Shown piece after piece: positions 53,969 to 63,406 of a stretch of DNA of 64,000 nucleotides. Source of the DNA: Streptomyces galbus (GTDB taxonomy: Bacteria; Actinomycetota; Actinomycetes; Streptomycetales; Streptomycetaceae); the NCBI RefSeq assembly GCF_005280195.1, contig NZ_SZPR01000010.1, forward strand, positions 1 through 64,000, written 5' to 3'. Made by a program: the position numbers and the translations under genes. Within the stretch, counting starts at the first letter, position 1; each line of letters opens with the position of its first letter. The notes under the pieces were generated by a model. It had not been told where the DNA came from. It did not search any database and worked only from the letters and a program-made list of their open reading frames with translations.

Positions 53969-55645
53969 ATGGCACAGGCCGCCGAGACCGCGCGGACCGT
54001 CATCCTGACCGTGGACGACGACCCGGGTGTCTCCCGTGCCGTCGCCCGTGACCTCAGGCGCCGCTACGGCGCCTCGTACCGCGTCGTGCGCGCGGAGTCC
54101 GGCGAGTCGGCGCTGGAGGCGCTGCGCGAGCTGAAGCTGCGCGGCGACCTGGTCGCCGTGATCCTGGCCGACTACCGGATGCCGCAGATGAACGGCATCG
54201 AGTTCCTGGAGCAGGCGCTGGACGTCTACCCGGGTGCGCGCCGGGTGCTGCTGACCGCGTACGCGGACACCAACGCGGCGATCGACGCGATCAACGTCGT
54301 CGACCTCGACCACTACCTGCTCAAGCCGTGGGACCCGCCGGAGGAGAAGCTGTACCCGGTGGTGGACGACCTGCTGGAGGCGTGGCGCGCGAGCGACCAC
54401 CGGCCGGTGCCCAGCACCAAGGTGGTCGGGCACCGCTGGTCGGCGCGGTCCTCGGAGGTCCGCGAGTTCCTGGCCCGCAACCAGGTGCCCTACCGCTGGT
54501 ACTCCTCCGACGAGCCCGAGGGACGGCGGCTGCTGAAGGCGGCCGGACAGGACGGGCAGCGGCTGCCGCTGGTCGTCACCCCCGACGGCGGCACCCTTCT
54601 CGAGCCGGACCCACCCGAGCTGGCCGCGCACGTCGGCCTGGCGACGACCCCGACCGCCGAGTTCTACGACCTGGTCGTGATCGGCGGCGGCCCGGCGGGC
54701 CTCGGCTCCGCCGTGTACGGGGCCTCCGAGGGCCTGCGCACGGTGCTGGTGGAGCGGTCGGCCACCGGCGGGCAGGCGGGACAGAGCTCCCGCATCGAGA
54801 ACTACCTCGGCTTCCCCGACGGCGTCTCCGGCGCCCAGCTCACCGACCGGGCCCGGCGGCAGGCCGCCAAGTTCGGCGCCGAGATCCTCACCGCGCGCGA
54901 GGTGACCGGTCTGGAGGTCAACGGCGCCGCCCGGGTCGTCCGGTTCTCCGACGGCTCGGCGATCGCCGCGCACAGCGTGATCCTCGCGACGGGCGTGTCC
55001 TACCGCCAGCTCACGGCACCCGGCTGCGACACCCTGACCGGGTGCGGGGTGTACTACGGCTCGGCGCTCACCGAGGCGCCCGCCTGCCAGGGCCAGGACG
55101 TCTACATCGTCGGCGGCGCCAACTCGGCCGGACAGGCGGCGATGTACCTCGCCAAGGGCGCCAAGTCGGTGACGCTGCTGGTGCGCGGGCCCGACCTGTC
55201 GGCGTCGATGTCGCACTACCTGATCCAGCAGATCGAGGAGGCGCCCAACATCTCGGTGCGCGCCCGGACCGTCGTCGAGGCCGCGCACGGGCCCGAGCGG
55301 CTGGAGCAGCTCACGCTGCGCGACGTGGACACCGGGGAGAGCGAACTCGTCGACGCGCAGTGGCTGTTCGTGTTCATCGGCGCCGCGCCGCTGACCGACT
55401 GGCTGGACGGCACGGTGCTGCGCGACCCGCGCGGGTTCATCCTGGCCGGGCCCGACCTGACCGCCGACGGGCGCCCGCCGGCCGGCTGGGAGCTGGACCG
55501 GCCGCCGTACCACCTGGAGACCAACGTCCCCGGCGTGTTCGTGGCGGGCGACGCGCGGGCGGAGTCCGCCAAGCGCGTCGCGTCCGCCGTGGGAGAGGGA
55601 GCCATGGCCGTGATGCTCGTCCACCGCTACCTGGAGCAGTCATGA
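53969..55645 (+). CDS. Response-regulator receiver fused to thioredoxin-reductase-like flavoprotein
   Basis: Encodes 558 residues. Receiver (about 10-130): acidic cluster TVDDD (14-18), phosphoryl acceptor D68 in ILADYRMPQ, Lys119 in YLLKPWDPP. A linker of about 150-215 looks like a glutaredoxin/thioredoxin-like fold (EVREFLARNQVPYRWYSSDE). The flavoprotein part (about 222-558) has FAD motif DLVVIGGGPAGLGSAVYGAS and NADPH motif YIVGGANSAGQAAMYLAKGA, and ends with FVAGDARAESAKRVASAVGE, like thioredoxin reductase. The redox CxxC of thioredoxin reductase (CATC-like) is missing; the corresponding region reads DTLTGCGVYYGS. First gene of three with ATGA junctions. It may link phosphorylation to redox state. 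Confidence 0.9.
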   Translation: MAQAAETARTVILTVDDDPGVSRAVARDLRRRYGASYRVVRAESGESALEALRELKLRGDLVAVILADYRMPQMNGIEFLEQALDVYPGARRVLLTAYADTNAAIDAINVVDLDHYLLKPWDPPEEKLYPVVDDLLEAWRASDHRPVPSTKVVGHRWSARSSEVREFLARNQVPYRWYSSDEPEGRRLLKAAGQDGQRLPLVVTPDGGTLLEPDPPELAAHVGLATTPTAEFYDLVVIGGGPAGLGSAVYGASEGLRTVLVERSATGGQAGQSSRIENYLGFPDGVSGAQLTDRARRQAAKFGAEILTAREVTGLEVNGAARVVRFSDGSAIAAHSVILATGVSYRQLTAPGCDTLTGCGVYYGSALTEAPACQGQDVYIVGGANSAGQAAMYLAKGAKSVTLLVRGPDLSASMSHYLIQQIEEAPNISVRARTVVEAAHGPERLEQLTLRDVDTGESELVDAQWLFVFIGAAPLTDWLDGTVLRDPRGFILAGPDLTADGRPPAGWELDRPPYHLETNVPGVFVAGDARAESAKRVASAVGEGAMAVMLVHRYLEQS

Positions 55646-57117
55646 GCGGGCAGCCGATGCCGTGCAGCCCGGGTGAGGTCGGCTCCCTGTTCCTGTTCGA
55701 GAAGCTGTCCCCCGAGCAGTTGGGGCGGCTGTGCGCCGAGGGCCGGGTGGAGCGGTTCGAGCCGGGGCCCGTCTACACCGAGGGCGACCCGGCGACGTGC
55801 TTCTACGTGATGATCGAGGGCACCGTGGTGCTCTCCCGCCGGGTCGGCGGCGACGACATCGAGGTCAGCCGCACCTCCCAGCGCGGGGTGTACGCGGGCG
55901 CCATGCAGGCGTACCTCGGGGACCGGGTGCCGCAGGTCTACAACAACTCGATGCGGGTGACCGAGCCGACCCGGTTCTTCGTGCTGCCCGCCGAGTCGTT
56001 CGCGGCGGTCATGCAGGAGTGGTTCCCGATGGCCGCGCACCTGCTGGAGGGCCTGTTCTTCGGGTCGAAGAACACCCAGCGGGCCATCGGGCAGCGCGAA
56101 CGGCTGCTCGCCCTCGGCTCGTTGTCGGCGGGGCTCACGCACGAGCTGAACAACCCGGCGGCGGCCGCCGTCCGCGCCACCGCCACGCTGCGCGAGCGGG
56201 TGGCGAAGATGCGGCACAAGCTCGGCGTCATCGCCTCCGGGGCGTACGACCCGGAGGCGCTGGCCCGGCTCATCGAGATCCAGGAGCGCACGGCCGAACG
56301 GGTCGCCAAGGCACCGACGTTGAGCCCGCTGGAGGCGTCCGACCGGGAGGACACCCTCACCGACTGGCTCGACGACCACGACATCGCCGAGGGCTGGCGG
56401 ATCGCGCCGACCTTCGTGCAGGCCGGTCTCGACGTGGACTGGCTGGAGCAGGTCGCCGCCGCGGTGGACGAGGAGATCCTGCCCGGGGCGGTCGGGTGGC
56501 TCAACTACACCGTCGAGACCGAGCTGCTGATGAGCGAGATCGAGGACTCCACCACCCGCATCTCGCACCTCGTGGACGCCGCCAAGCAGTACTCGCAGCT
56601 CGACCGCGCCCCCTACCGGGTGGTCGACGTCCACGAACTGCTCGACAGCACCCTGGTGATGCTGTCCGGGAAGATCGGGCAGCGCATCCAGGTGGTCAAG
56701 GACTACGACCGCACGCTCCCGCCGGTCCCCGCCTACCCGGCGGAGCTCAACCAGGTGTGGACGAACCTCGTGGACAACGCGGTCTTCGCGATGAACGGCG
56801 ACGGGGGCGGCGGCACGCTCACGGTGCGCACCGCGCGCGACGGCGACCGGGCGCTGGTCGAGTTCCGCGACACCGGTCCCGGGGTGCCGGCCGACATCCG
56901 CGGCCGCATCTTCGACCCGTTCTTCACCACCAAGCCCGTCGGCGAGGGCACCGGTCTGGGCCTGGACATCTCCTGGCGGATCGTCGTCAACAAGCACCAC
57001 GGCAGCCTCCAGGTCGAGTCGGTGCCGGGCGACACCCGCTTCCAGGTGCTGCTGCCGCTGACCGCGCCGGAACCCGAGACCGCACCCCAGCCCGAGACCA
57101 CCGAGGAGCCGGTATGA
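55642..57117 (+). CDS. Histidine kinase with N-terminal cyclic-nucleotide-binding domain
   Basis: Encodes 491 residues. cNMP-binding domain (about 18-140), with [20 protein letters not shown] and PSAFAA-like phosphate segment [13 protein letters not shown]. The helix [21 protein letters not shown] holds the phosphoacceptor H167 (HELNNP type). The region to 360 is helical, and HATPase_c covers about 370-478: [33 protein letters not shown]. No transmembrane segment. It starts inside the flavoprotein stop (ATGA) and overlaps the zinc finger gene (ATGA). It is the likely kinase for the upstream receiver. The bound nucleotide is unknown. Confidence 0.9.
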   Translation: MSGQPMPCSPGEVGSLFLFEKLSPEQLGRLCAEGRVERFEPGPVYTEGDPATCFYVMIEGTVVLSRRVGGDDIEVSRTSQRGVYAGAMQAYLGDRVPQVYNNSMRVTEPTRFFVLPAESFAAVMQEWFPMAAHLLEGLFFGSKNTQRAIGQRERLLALGSLSAGLTHELNNPAAAAVRATATLRERVAKMRHKLGVIASGAYDPEALARLIEIQERTAERVAKAPTLSPLEASDREDTLTDWLDDHDIAEGWRIAPTFVQAGLDVDWLEQVAAAVDEEILPGAVGWLNYTVETELLMSEIEDSTTRISHLVDAAKQYSQLDRAPYRVVDVHELLDSTLVMLSGKIGQRIQVVKDYDRTLPPVPAYPAELNQVWTNLVDNAVFAMNGDGGGGTLTVRTARDGDRALVEFRDTGPGVPADIRGRIFDPFFTTKPVGEGTGLGLDISWRIVVNKHHGSLQVESVPGDTRFQVLLPLTAPEPETAPQPETTEEPV

Positions 57118-57467
57118 CCCAGCCCGACGCGATCGACCCGAGCGTGCCGCCGAGCGGCGACGGCTGCGTGGAGTGCGACGCCGCCGGCGGCTGGTGGTTC
57201 CACCTGCGGCGCTGCGCCCGGTGCGGGCACGTCGGCTGCTGCGACTCCTCCCCCGCGCAGCACGCCACGGCGCACTTCCGGGCCACCGGGCACCCTGTGG
57301 TGCAGAGCTTCGAGCCGGGCGAGGAGTGGTTCTGGGACTACTCCACCGAGGAGCTGTACGAGTCGGGGCCCGAGCTGGCCGGGCCCGGGAGCCACCCCGC
57401 CGACCAGCCGGCCCCGGGTCCCGCGGGACGGGTCCCGGCGGACTGGGCCGGCGCGCTGCATCGGTGA
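57114..57467 (+). CDS. UBP-type zinc-finger protein
   Basis: Encodes 117 residues. The UBP/ZnF fold is complete: C18-x2-C21 in [12 protein letters not shown]34-x2-C37 with C42 in [10 protein letters not shown], and H50, H54, H60 in [15 protein letters not shown]. The late [13 protein letters not shown] matches the family. In eukaryotes this finger binds the ubiquitin C-terminus; bacteria have no ubiquitin, so it must bind another C-terminal or partner. Third gene of the operon; its ATG overlaps the kinase stop. The tail (about 88-117) is disordered. Confidence 0.88.
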   Translation: MTQPDAIDPSVPPSGDGCVECDAAGGWWFHLRRCARCGHVGCCDSSPAQHATAHFRATGHPVVQSFEPGEEWFWDYSTEELYESGPELAGPGSHPADQPAPGPAGRVPADWAGALHR

Positions 57468-57559
57468 CGTCCGCCTCCCGCACGGTCCCCCGCCCGCCGG
57501 GGGACGGCGGCCCCGGCCGGGCCCCGGGCGCTGTCGGTGCCGCGTGCCAGGATGGGGGC

Positions 57560-60520
57560 GTGGCAGAGACGTTCGGCACCCCGCTCATCGGCCGGGACGA
57601 GGAAGTGGCCCGGCTGTGGGGCGTGCTGGAGCGCGCGCGGGCCGGGGAGGCGCGGGCCGTCCTGGTCGCCGGTGACGCGGGCGTGGGCAAGACCCGGACG
57701 CTGACCGAGATCGCCGGCCGGGCCGCGCGCGCCGGGGTGACCGTGCTGACCGGGCACTGCGTCGACCTGGGCGACGTGGGCCTGCCGTACCTGCCGTTCA
57801 CCGAGGTGCTGGGCGCGGTGGCCGCCGACGAGCGGCTGGCGCCGGTGCTCGCCGCGCACCCCGAGGCCGAGCGGATGCTCGGCGGCGGCACCGACGCCGT
57901 GCGGGACGTGGGCGGACGGTTGCGGCTGTTCGAGGGGATGGCCGCGCTGCTGGCGGACCTGTCGGACGCGGCGCCGGTCCTGCTCGTGCTGGAGGACCTG
58001 CACTGGGCCGACCAGTCCTCGCGGGACCTGCTGCGGTTCCTGCTCAGCCGGGGCGTGCTCCAGCCCGCGACGGGCGGCACGGCGGGCCACCGGCTGGCGG
58101 TGCTCGCCTCCTACCGCGCGGACGACCTGCACCGGCGCCACCCCCTGCGGCCGCTGCTGGCCGAGCTGGTGCGGCTGCCCGCGGTGGAGCGCCTGGAGCT
58201 GCGGCCGCTCGCCGACGCCGAGGTGGCGCGGCTGGTGCGGTCGGTGGAGGACCGGCCGCTGCCGGACGCCACCGTGCGCCGGATCGTCGAGCGCGCCGAG
58301 GGCAACGCCTTCTACGCCGAGGAGCTGGTCGCGGCGACCGGCTCCGAGGGCGGCGGAGTGCCCAGCGGGCTCGCCGACGTCCTGCTCATCCGCGTGGAGC
58401 AGCTCTCCGACACGGCCCAGCAGGTGCTGCGCACGGCGGCCGTGGCGGGCCGGCGGGTGGAGCACGACCTGCTGCGGGACGCGGTCGGGCTGCCCGACGA
58501 CGCGCTGGAGTCGGCGCTGCGCGAGGCCGTCGGCCACCAGCTCCTGGTAGCCGGGGAGCGCGACACGTACACCTTCCGGCACGCCCTCGCGCGCGAGGCG
58601 GTCTACGGCGACCTGCTGCCGGGCGAACGGGCGCGGCTGCACGGCGCGTTCGCGCGGCTGCTGGCCGGGCGGGGCCCCGCGGCGGAGACCGCGGCCGAGC
58701 GGGCCCACCACTACCGCGAGAGCCACGACCCGGCCGCGGCGCTCGCCGCCTCCCTGGAGGCCGCCGGCCACGCCCAGCGGGTCGGCGCGCCCGCCGAGGA
58801 GCTGCGGCACCTGGAGGCGGCGCTGGACCTGTGGGAGGCGGTGGCCGCGGCGGACCGGCCGACGGGCGACGGCGTCGACCGGGTCAGGCTGATGCTGCGG
58901 GCCTCGGCCGCGGCCGCGCACGCCGGGGAGTCGCACCGCGCGGTGGCGCTGACCCGGGCCGCGCTGGCGGGCGTGGGGCAGGACGCCGACTCCGAACTCG
59001 CCGCCCGCGTGCGCTACACGCTCGCCGGGAACCTCATCGGCGTCGACAGCCTCCGGGCCGCCTACGCCTACAGCAGCGAGGCGCTGGAGATGATCCCCGC
59101 CGAGCCGCCGTCGCCGACGTGGGTGTGGGCGGCGGCCACGCACGTGCTGGCGGCGCGGCAGGTCGGCGACGACGACACCGCGCTGCGGGTCGGCCGGCGG
59201 GCACTGGCCGTCGCCGAGCGGCTCAGGGTGACGGACGCGCAGGCGGACCTGCTGGTCTCCCTCGCCAACCTGGAGGGCGACGGCCGCCGTTCCCCCGAGG
59301 GCCGGGTCCGGCTGACCGAGGCCCGGGAGCTGGCCCGGCGCGCGGGCAACGCGCCCGTGGAGCTGCGGGCGCTGTACAACCTGGCGGTCGGCGCCTACGA
59401 GTTCGGGGAGCTGGAGGAGAGCCTGCCGTGGCTGGCCGAGGGCCTGGACCGGGCCCGGCGGGCGGGGCTGCTGTCGTCGCCGTACCCGATGGAGATGCGG
59501 TACCTGCAACTGGTGGTGCTGTACACGCTGGGCCGGTGGGACGCGTGCGTGACGGCCGCGGAGGCCGACGCGGCGGTGCTGCCCGCGTCGGGCGGCTACA
59601 CCGTGGCCCCGGCGCTGCACGTGGCCCTGGCGCGCGGGGAACTGGACGGCGCCGCCGGCCGGGCGCGCGCGCTGCTCGAGGGGCCGTTCGACTGGATGGC
59701 CACGCTGGTCGCGGGCATCGCGCTGACCGACGCGGCCGCGCTGCGCGGGGACGCCGAGGCGGCGGTGGCCCAGGTACGCACGACGGTGGACGCCCTGACC
59801 GACGTCACGGGCACCCGCCCGGACGTGGCCGTGCGGCTGGCCGCGCTGGCCCTCGCCGCGGTCGCCGACACGGCGGTGCAGGCGCGCCTCACCGGCGACG
59901 AGGACGCGGCGGGCCGGTGGGCGGGCACGGCGCGGGAGCTGGCCGACCTGGCCCGCGAGCGGGCGCTGCGCGGTGCGACCGGCCGGCCGCAGGGCCCGGA
60001 GGGGATGGCCTGGCTGGCCCGCGCCGAGGCGGAGGAGACCCGTGCCGTGACCGGCCCGGACCCGGCGGCCTGGGAGAAGGCCGTCGCCGCGTTCGCCTAC
60101 GGCGACGCCTACGAGCGGGCGCGCTGCCGGCTGCGGTACGCGGAGGCGCTGCTGGTGGCCGAGCGGCGCGAGGAGGCGGCCGGGGAGGCCCGCGCCGTGC
60201 GGGAGACGGCCGTACGGCTGGGGGCGCGGCCGCTGCTGGAACGGGTGGACGCGCTGGTCCGCCGGGGACGGCTGGGCGAGGGCACGGGGGCGCCGCAGCG
60301 GACGTCGGTGCTCACGGCCCGGGAGGGCGACGTGCTGCGGCTGCTGGCGCTCGGGCGCAGCAACCGGCAGATCGGCGAGGAGCTGTTCATCAGCGGCAAG
60401 ACGGCCAGCGTCCACGTCTCCAACATCCTGGCGAAGCTGGGCGCGGGCAGCCGCACGGAGGCGGTGGCGATCGCCTACCGGGAGGGGCTGATCACGCCCG
60501 GGGCGGTCGCGTCGGGCTGA
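57560..60520 (+). CDS. LuxR-family AAA regulator (LAL type)
   Basis: Encodes 986 residues. Walker A GDAGVGKT (38-45), Walker [14 protein letters not shown] (about 135-147), an extended TPR-like helical region (about 300-880) and a C-terminal LuxR HTH (about 920-986): [20 protein letters not shown], then [20 protein letters not shown]. Large ATP-binding LuxR regulators (LAL) control secondary metabolism or carbon use. GTG start after AGGATGGGG. It is not overlapped with the upstream zinc finger gene (92-nt gap), so it is probably a separate unit. No target adjacent. Confidence 0.9.
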   Translation: MAETFGTPLIGRDEEVARLWGVLERARAGEARAVLVAGDAGVGKTRTLTEIAGRAARAGVTVLTGHCVDLGDVGLPYLPFTEVLGAVAADERLAPVLAAHPEAERMLGGGTDAVRDVGGRLRLFEGMAALLADLSDAAPVLLVLEDLHWADQSSRDLLRFLLSRGVLQPATGGTAGHRLAVLASYRADDLHRRHPLRPLLAELVRLPAVERLELRPLADAEVARLVRSVEDRPLPDATVRRIVERAEGNAFYAEELVAATGSEGGGVPSGLADVLLIRVEQLSDTAQQVLRTAAVAGRRVEHDLLRDAVGLPDDALESALREAVGHQLLVAGERDTYTFRHALAREAVYGDLLPGERARLHGAFARLLAGRGPAAETAAERAHHYRESHDPAAALAASLEAAGHAQRVGAPAEELRHLEAALDLWEAVAAADRPTGDGVDRVRLMLRASAAAAHAGESHRAVALTRAALAGVGQDADSELAARVRYTLAGNLIGVDSLRAAYAYSSEALEMIPAEPPSPTWVWAAATHVLAARQVGDDDTALRVGRRALAVAERLRVTDAQADLLVSLANLEGDGRRSPEGRVRLTEARELARRAGNAPVELRALYNLAVGAYEFGELEESLPWLAEGLDRARRAGLLSSPYPMEMRYLQLVVLYTLGRWDACVTAAEADAAVLPASGGYTVAPALHVALARGELDGAAGRARALLEGPFDWMATLVAGIALTDAAALRGDAEAAVAQVRTTVDALTDVTGTRPDVAVRLAALALAAVADTAVQARLTGDEDAAGRWAGTARELADLARERALRGATGRPQGPEGMAWLARAEAEETRAVTGPDPAAWEKAVAAFAYGDAYERARCRLRYAEALLVAERREEAAGEARAVRETAVRLGARPLLERVDALVRRGRLGEGTGAPQRTSVLTAREGDVLRLLALGRSNRQIGEELFISGKTASVHVSNILAKLGAGSRTEAVAIAYREGLITPGAVASG

Positions 60521-60632
60521 GGCGGGCCACCGGAACCGGGCGGCGCCGGACCGCGGTTGACCTGGCCCCCCGCGCCGGGTGAGGGTGCCCTCGGGCGCGG
60601 ATCTCCGTTCCGCGCCGGAAGGGTGAACCGCC

Positions 60633-61601
60633 TTGATCGGCATCTCCGACATCGAAGCCGCCGCGGACGTGATCGCCGCACACGTGATCCGCACGCCCAC
60701 CGTGCCGAGCCCCGGGCTCACCGCGCTGCTCGGCGCCCCCGTCACGGCGAAGCTCGAACTGCTCCAGCGCACCGGCTCGTTCAAGTCGCGCGGCGCGACG
60801 GCCAAGCTGCTCTCGCTGAGCGGGGCCGAGCGGGCCGCGGGCGTCGTCGCGGTCAGCGGCGGCAACCACGGGATCGCCGTGGCCCACATGGCCGGTGCGC
60901 TCCACGTGAAGGCGACGATCGTCATGCCGCGCTCGGCGCCGGCCCGCGCCGTGCGGATCGCCGAGGCGGCGGGCGCCTCGGTGCGGCTGACCGACACCAT
61001 GGACGGGGCGTTCGAGCTGGTGGGCCGGCTGCGCGACGAAGGGCTCACGCTGGTCCACCCGTTCGACGATCCGCTGGTCGTCGCGGGCCAGGGCACGGTG
61101 GGCCTGGAGCTCGCCGAGGACGCCGGCGAGCTCACCGACGTGCTGGTCAGCATCGGGGGTGGCGGGCTGATCGCCGGTGTCGCCGCCGCGCTGCGCGCCC
61201 GGCGGCCCGGGCTGCGGATCTGGGGCGTGGAGACCGAGGGCGCCGAGGCCATGTCGCGGGCGCTGGCGGCGGGCGGCCCGGTGCCGGTCGCGCTCTCCTC
61301 GGTCGTGTCCACGCTCAGTGCCCCGGCGGTCTCCGAGCTGACGTACGCGCACGTCTCGGCGCTGGTCGACGAGGTGCTGGTGGTCCCCGACGGGGAGGCG
61401 GTGGCGGGCACCCTCGACTTCGCGGAGCACGCCAAGCTGTGGACCGAGCCGGCGGCGGGCTGTCTGCTGCCGGCGGCCCGCCGGGTCCTGGAGCGGGTCG
61501 GCGAGGGGGCGAAGCTGGGCCTGGTGGTCTGCGGCGGCAACGCCACGACGGGGGACGTCCTGGGGTGGGCGGAGCGCTTCGGACTGCGCCGACCGAGCTG
61601 A
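60633..61601 (+). CDS. Threonine/serine dehydratase-like PLP enzyme
   Basis: Encodes 322 residues. PLP lysine in LQRTGSFKSRGA (K51), PLP-phosphate loop SGGNHGIAV (about 76-84) and the glycine loop SIGGGGLIAGVAA further on. Fold type II; likely removes water and ammonia from threonine or serine, or racemises. Length is normal for catabolic dehydratases without an ACT domain. The TTG start is used: GGAAGGG lies 9 nt upstream and the sequence MIGISDIEAAAD fits the family N terminus. Neighbours do not suggest an operon. Confidence 0.87.
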   Translation: MIGISDIEAAADVIAAHVIRTPTVPSPGLTALLGAPVTAKLELLQRTGSFKSRGATAKLLSLSGAERAAGVVAVSGGNHGIAVAHMAGALHVKATIVMPRSAPARAVRIAEAAGASVRLTDTMDGAFELVGRLRDEGLTLVHPFDDPLVVAGQGTVGLELAEDAGELTDVLVSIGGGGLIAGVAAALRARRPGLRIWGVETEGAEAMSRALAAGGPVPVALSSVVSTLSAPAVSELTYAHVSALVDEVLVVPDGEAVAGTLDFAEHAKLWTEPAAGCLLPAARRVLERVGEGAKLGLVVCGGNATTGDVLGWAERFGLRRPS

Positions 61602-61735
61602 GGGGCCGCCGGGCCGCACGGGTTGACTGAACAAAAGACAGGAATCGCGCCGGATGTGCGGTTCCGTTGAACGCTCGCCGTCCCGGCCGTCGTACCACTG
61701 GGCAAGGAGAGTCCGGGGTTCAGCGAGGGATGACC

Positions 61736-63382
61736 ATGGCCGAGGCGCACGGCTCCACCGATGAGTTGGTCGCCGGGAGGTACCGGCTCCTCGACGTCGT
61801 GCACCGCGAGACGCACCGCGTCAGCTGGTACGGCGAGGACGCCGACGGCGCCGGGCGGGGCCGCCCCTGTCTGGTCACCCGCGTCCGGCTGCCCCCGGAC
61901 ACCGGCGAGGAGGACATGCGCCGGGCCGCCGAGCGGATGGTGCGCATGTCCCGGACGATGGCCCGGCTGTGCCCCGGCCGGATCGCCGCCGTCCTCGACG
62001 CGGTCGTGGACCGCACCGCGCTGTGGACCGTCACCGAGTGGATCGACGGCCGGCCGCTGGGCCAGCTCATGGAGCAGAAGGGGGCCTTCCACCCGGTCCG
62101 GGCGGCGGCCGTCGGGCTGGAGGTCCTCGAGGTGCTGGAGGCCGCCCACGCGCAGGGCATCACCCACGGCGAGCTGAGCCCCGGTCAGGTGTTCGTGCGG
62201 GACCGGGGTCCCGTGGTGCTGACCGGTTTCGGCCTCGCCGGGGCGGGCCTCGTGCCGCGCGTCGCCGCCCCGTCGTACGCCTCCCCCGAGCAGGCCCGCG
62301 ACGAGCGGATCGGGCCCGCCGCCGACCTGTGGGCGCTGGGCGCGATGCTCTACGCGATGGTCGAGGGCCGGCCGCCGTACCGGGACCGGGACCGGCCCGA
62401 GGCGACGCTGCGGGGTGTCGACCGGCTGCCGTTGCGCACCCCGCTGCGCGCGGGACCGCTCGGCCCGACGGTGCAGGGCCTGCTGCGCAAGGACTCCCGG
62501 GAGCGGCCGAACCGGGCCGAGGTCCGCACGGCGCTGGCCCGCGTCCTGGACGCCGAACCGCACGCCCTGTGCGCGCACGGGCTGCGGCGCGCGTACGTCG
62601 CCGCGCGCCGCGCGGGCCCGCACCACCGCGGCGGCCGGGCCATGGCGCTGGGCACCGCGCTGGCCGTCCTGACCGTGGCGGTGGCCGCGCTGGCCGTGAC
62701 GCGGCAGGTGCCGGGCACCGACGACGGGGCGTCCGACAGCGGCCCGGACCGGGCGTCGGCCTCGGCGCCCCCCGCCCCGGCCCCGTCCCCCTCCGCTGCG
62801 GAGCCCTCCGCGCCGGAGCCGTCCGCGTCGCCCACGCCTACGCCGTCGTCGGGGGCGCCCGGGTCCACCCGGCCGACCCCGGCACCCCCGGGCGGCGCAC
62901 CCTCGGACGGCGCCCTCCCGGCCGGCTTCACGCTGTACCGCGCTCCCGAGGGCTTCTCCGTCGCGCTGCCCGACGGCTGGCGGCGCCTGGACACCACGCG
63001 CCAGGCCGGGCTCGCCTACCGGGTCACCTTCGGCGCGCGGGACGATCCGCGCACGCTCGCGGTCACCTACAGCGAGCGCGTCGGACCGGACCCGGTCGCG
63101 GTGTGGCGCGACGACGTCGAGCCCGGGCTCCGGCAGCTCGCCGGGTTCCGGCGCGTCGGGGAGATCCGGGCGACGACGTACCAGGGCTACCGGGCCGCCG
63201 ACATGGAGTGGCTCTCGGACGCCTACGGCACCCGGGTGCGCACGTTCGGCCGGGGGTTCCTGCTCGGCGGGCACCGCGGCTTCTCGCTGCGCTGGACCAC
63301 GCCCGCCGCCGACTGGGACCGGGCGGCGAACGAGCGGGCGCTGGCCACCGCCCTGAGGACGTTCCGGCCGGGCGGCACCTGA
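61736..63382 (+). CDS. Membrane-anchored serine/threonine pseudokinase
   Basis: Encodes 548 residues. The kinase-like domain (about 12-285) shows strong fold similarity but lost catalysis: no glycine loop or VAIK lysine is recognisable (CLVTRVRL there), HRDLKPxN is THGELSPGQ (144-151), DFG is GFG (164-166); the later SPE (183-185) and DLWALG (197-202) are kept. One TM segment about 303-322, then a Ser/Pro/Ala-rich linker (about 335-395) and an extracellular domain (about 396-548) starting GFTLYRAPEGFSVALPDGW. The ATG at 61736 fits GAGGGA 5 nt upstream; a TTG at 61667 would add 23 residues. It would act as scaffold or ligand binder. Confidence 0.85.
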   Translation: MAEAHGSTDELVAGRYRLLDVVHRETHRVSWYGEDADGAGRGRPCLVTRVRLPPDTGEEDMRRAAERMVRMSRTMARLCPGRIAAVLDAVVDRTALWTVTEWIDGRPLGQLMEQKGAFHPVRAAAVGLEVLEVLEAAHAQGITHGELSPGQVFVRDRGPVVLTGFGLAGAGLVPRVAAPSYASPEQARDERIGPAADLWALGAMLYAMVEGRPPYRDRDRPEATLRGVDRLPLRTPLRAGPLGPTVQGLLRKDSRERPNRAEVRTALARVLDAEPHALCAHGLRRAYVAARRAGPHHRGGRAMALGTALAVLTVAVAALAVTRQVPGTDDGASDSGPDRASASAPPAPAPSPSAAEPSAPEPSASPTPTPSSGAPGSTRPTPAPPGGAPSDGALPAGFTLYRAPEGFSVALPDGWRRLDTTRQAGLAYRVTFGARDDPRTLAVTYSERVGPDPVAVWRDDVEPGLRQLAGFRRVGEIRATTYQGYRAADMEWLSDAYGTRVRTFGRGFLLGGHRGFSLRWTTPAADWDRAANERALATALRTFRPGGT

Positions 63383-63406
63383 GAGCGGCCGCGGCCCCGC
63401 CCTCAG
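63379..63406. terminator. Hairpin covering both stop codons of convergent genes
   Basis: CTGAG (63379-63383) pairs with CTCAG (63402-63406) and inside GCGG (63385-63388) pairs with CCGC (63397-63400). The pseudokinase TGA and the hydrolase stop form the outer stem. Confidence 0.55.

Noticed and set aside
57560..60520. LuxR/AAA regulator as marker of a secondary-metabolite cluster
   Set aside because: No biosynthetic core enzymes (PKS, NRPS, terpene synthase) lie in the window.
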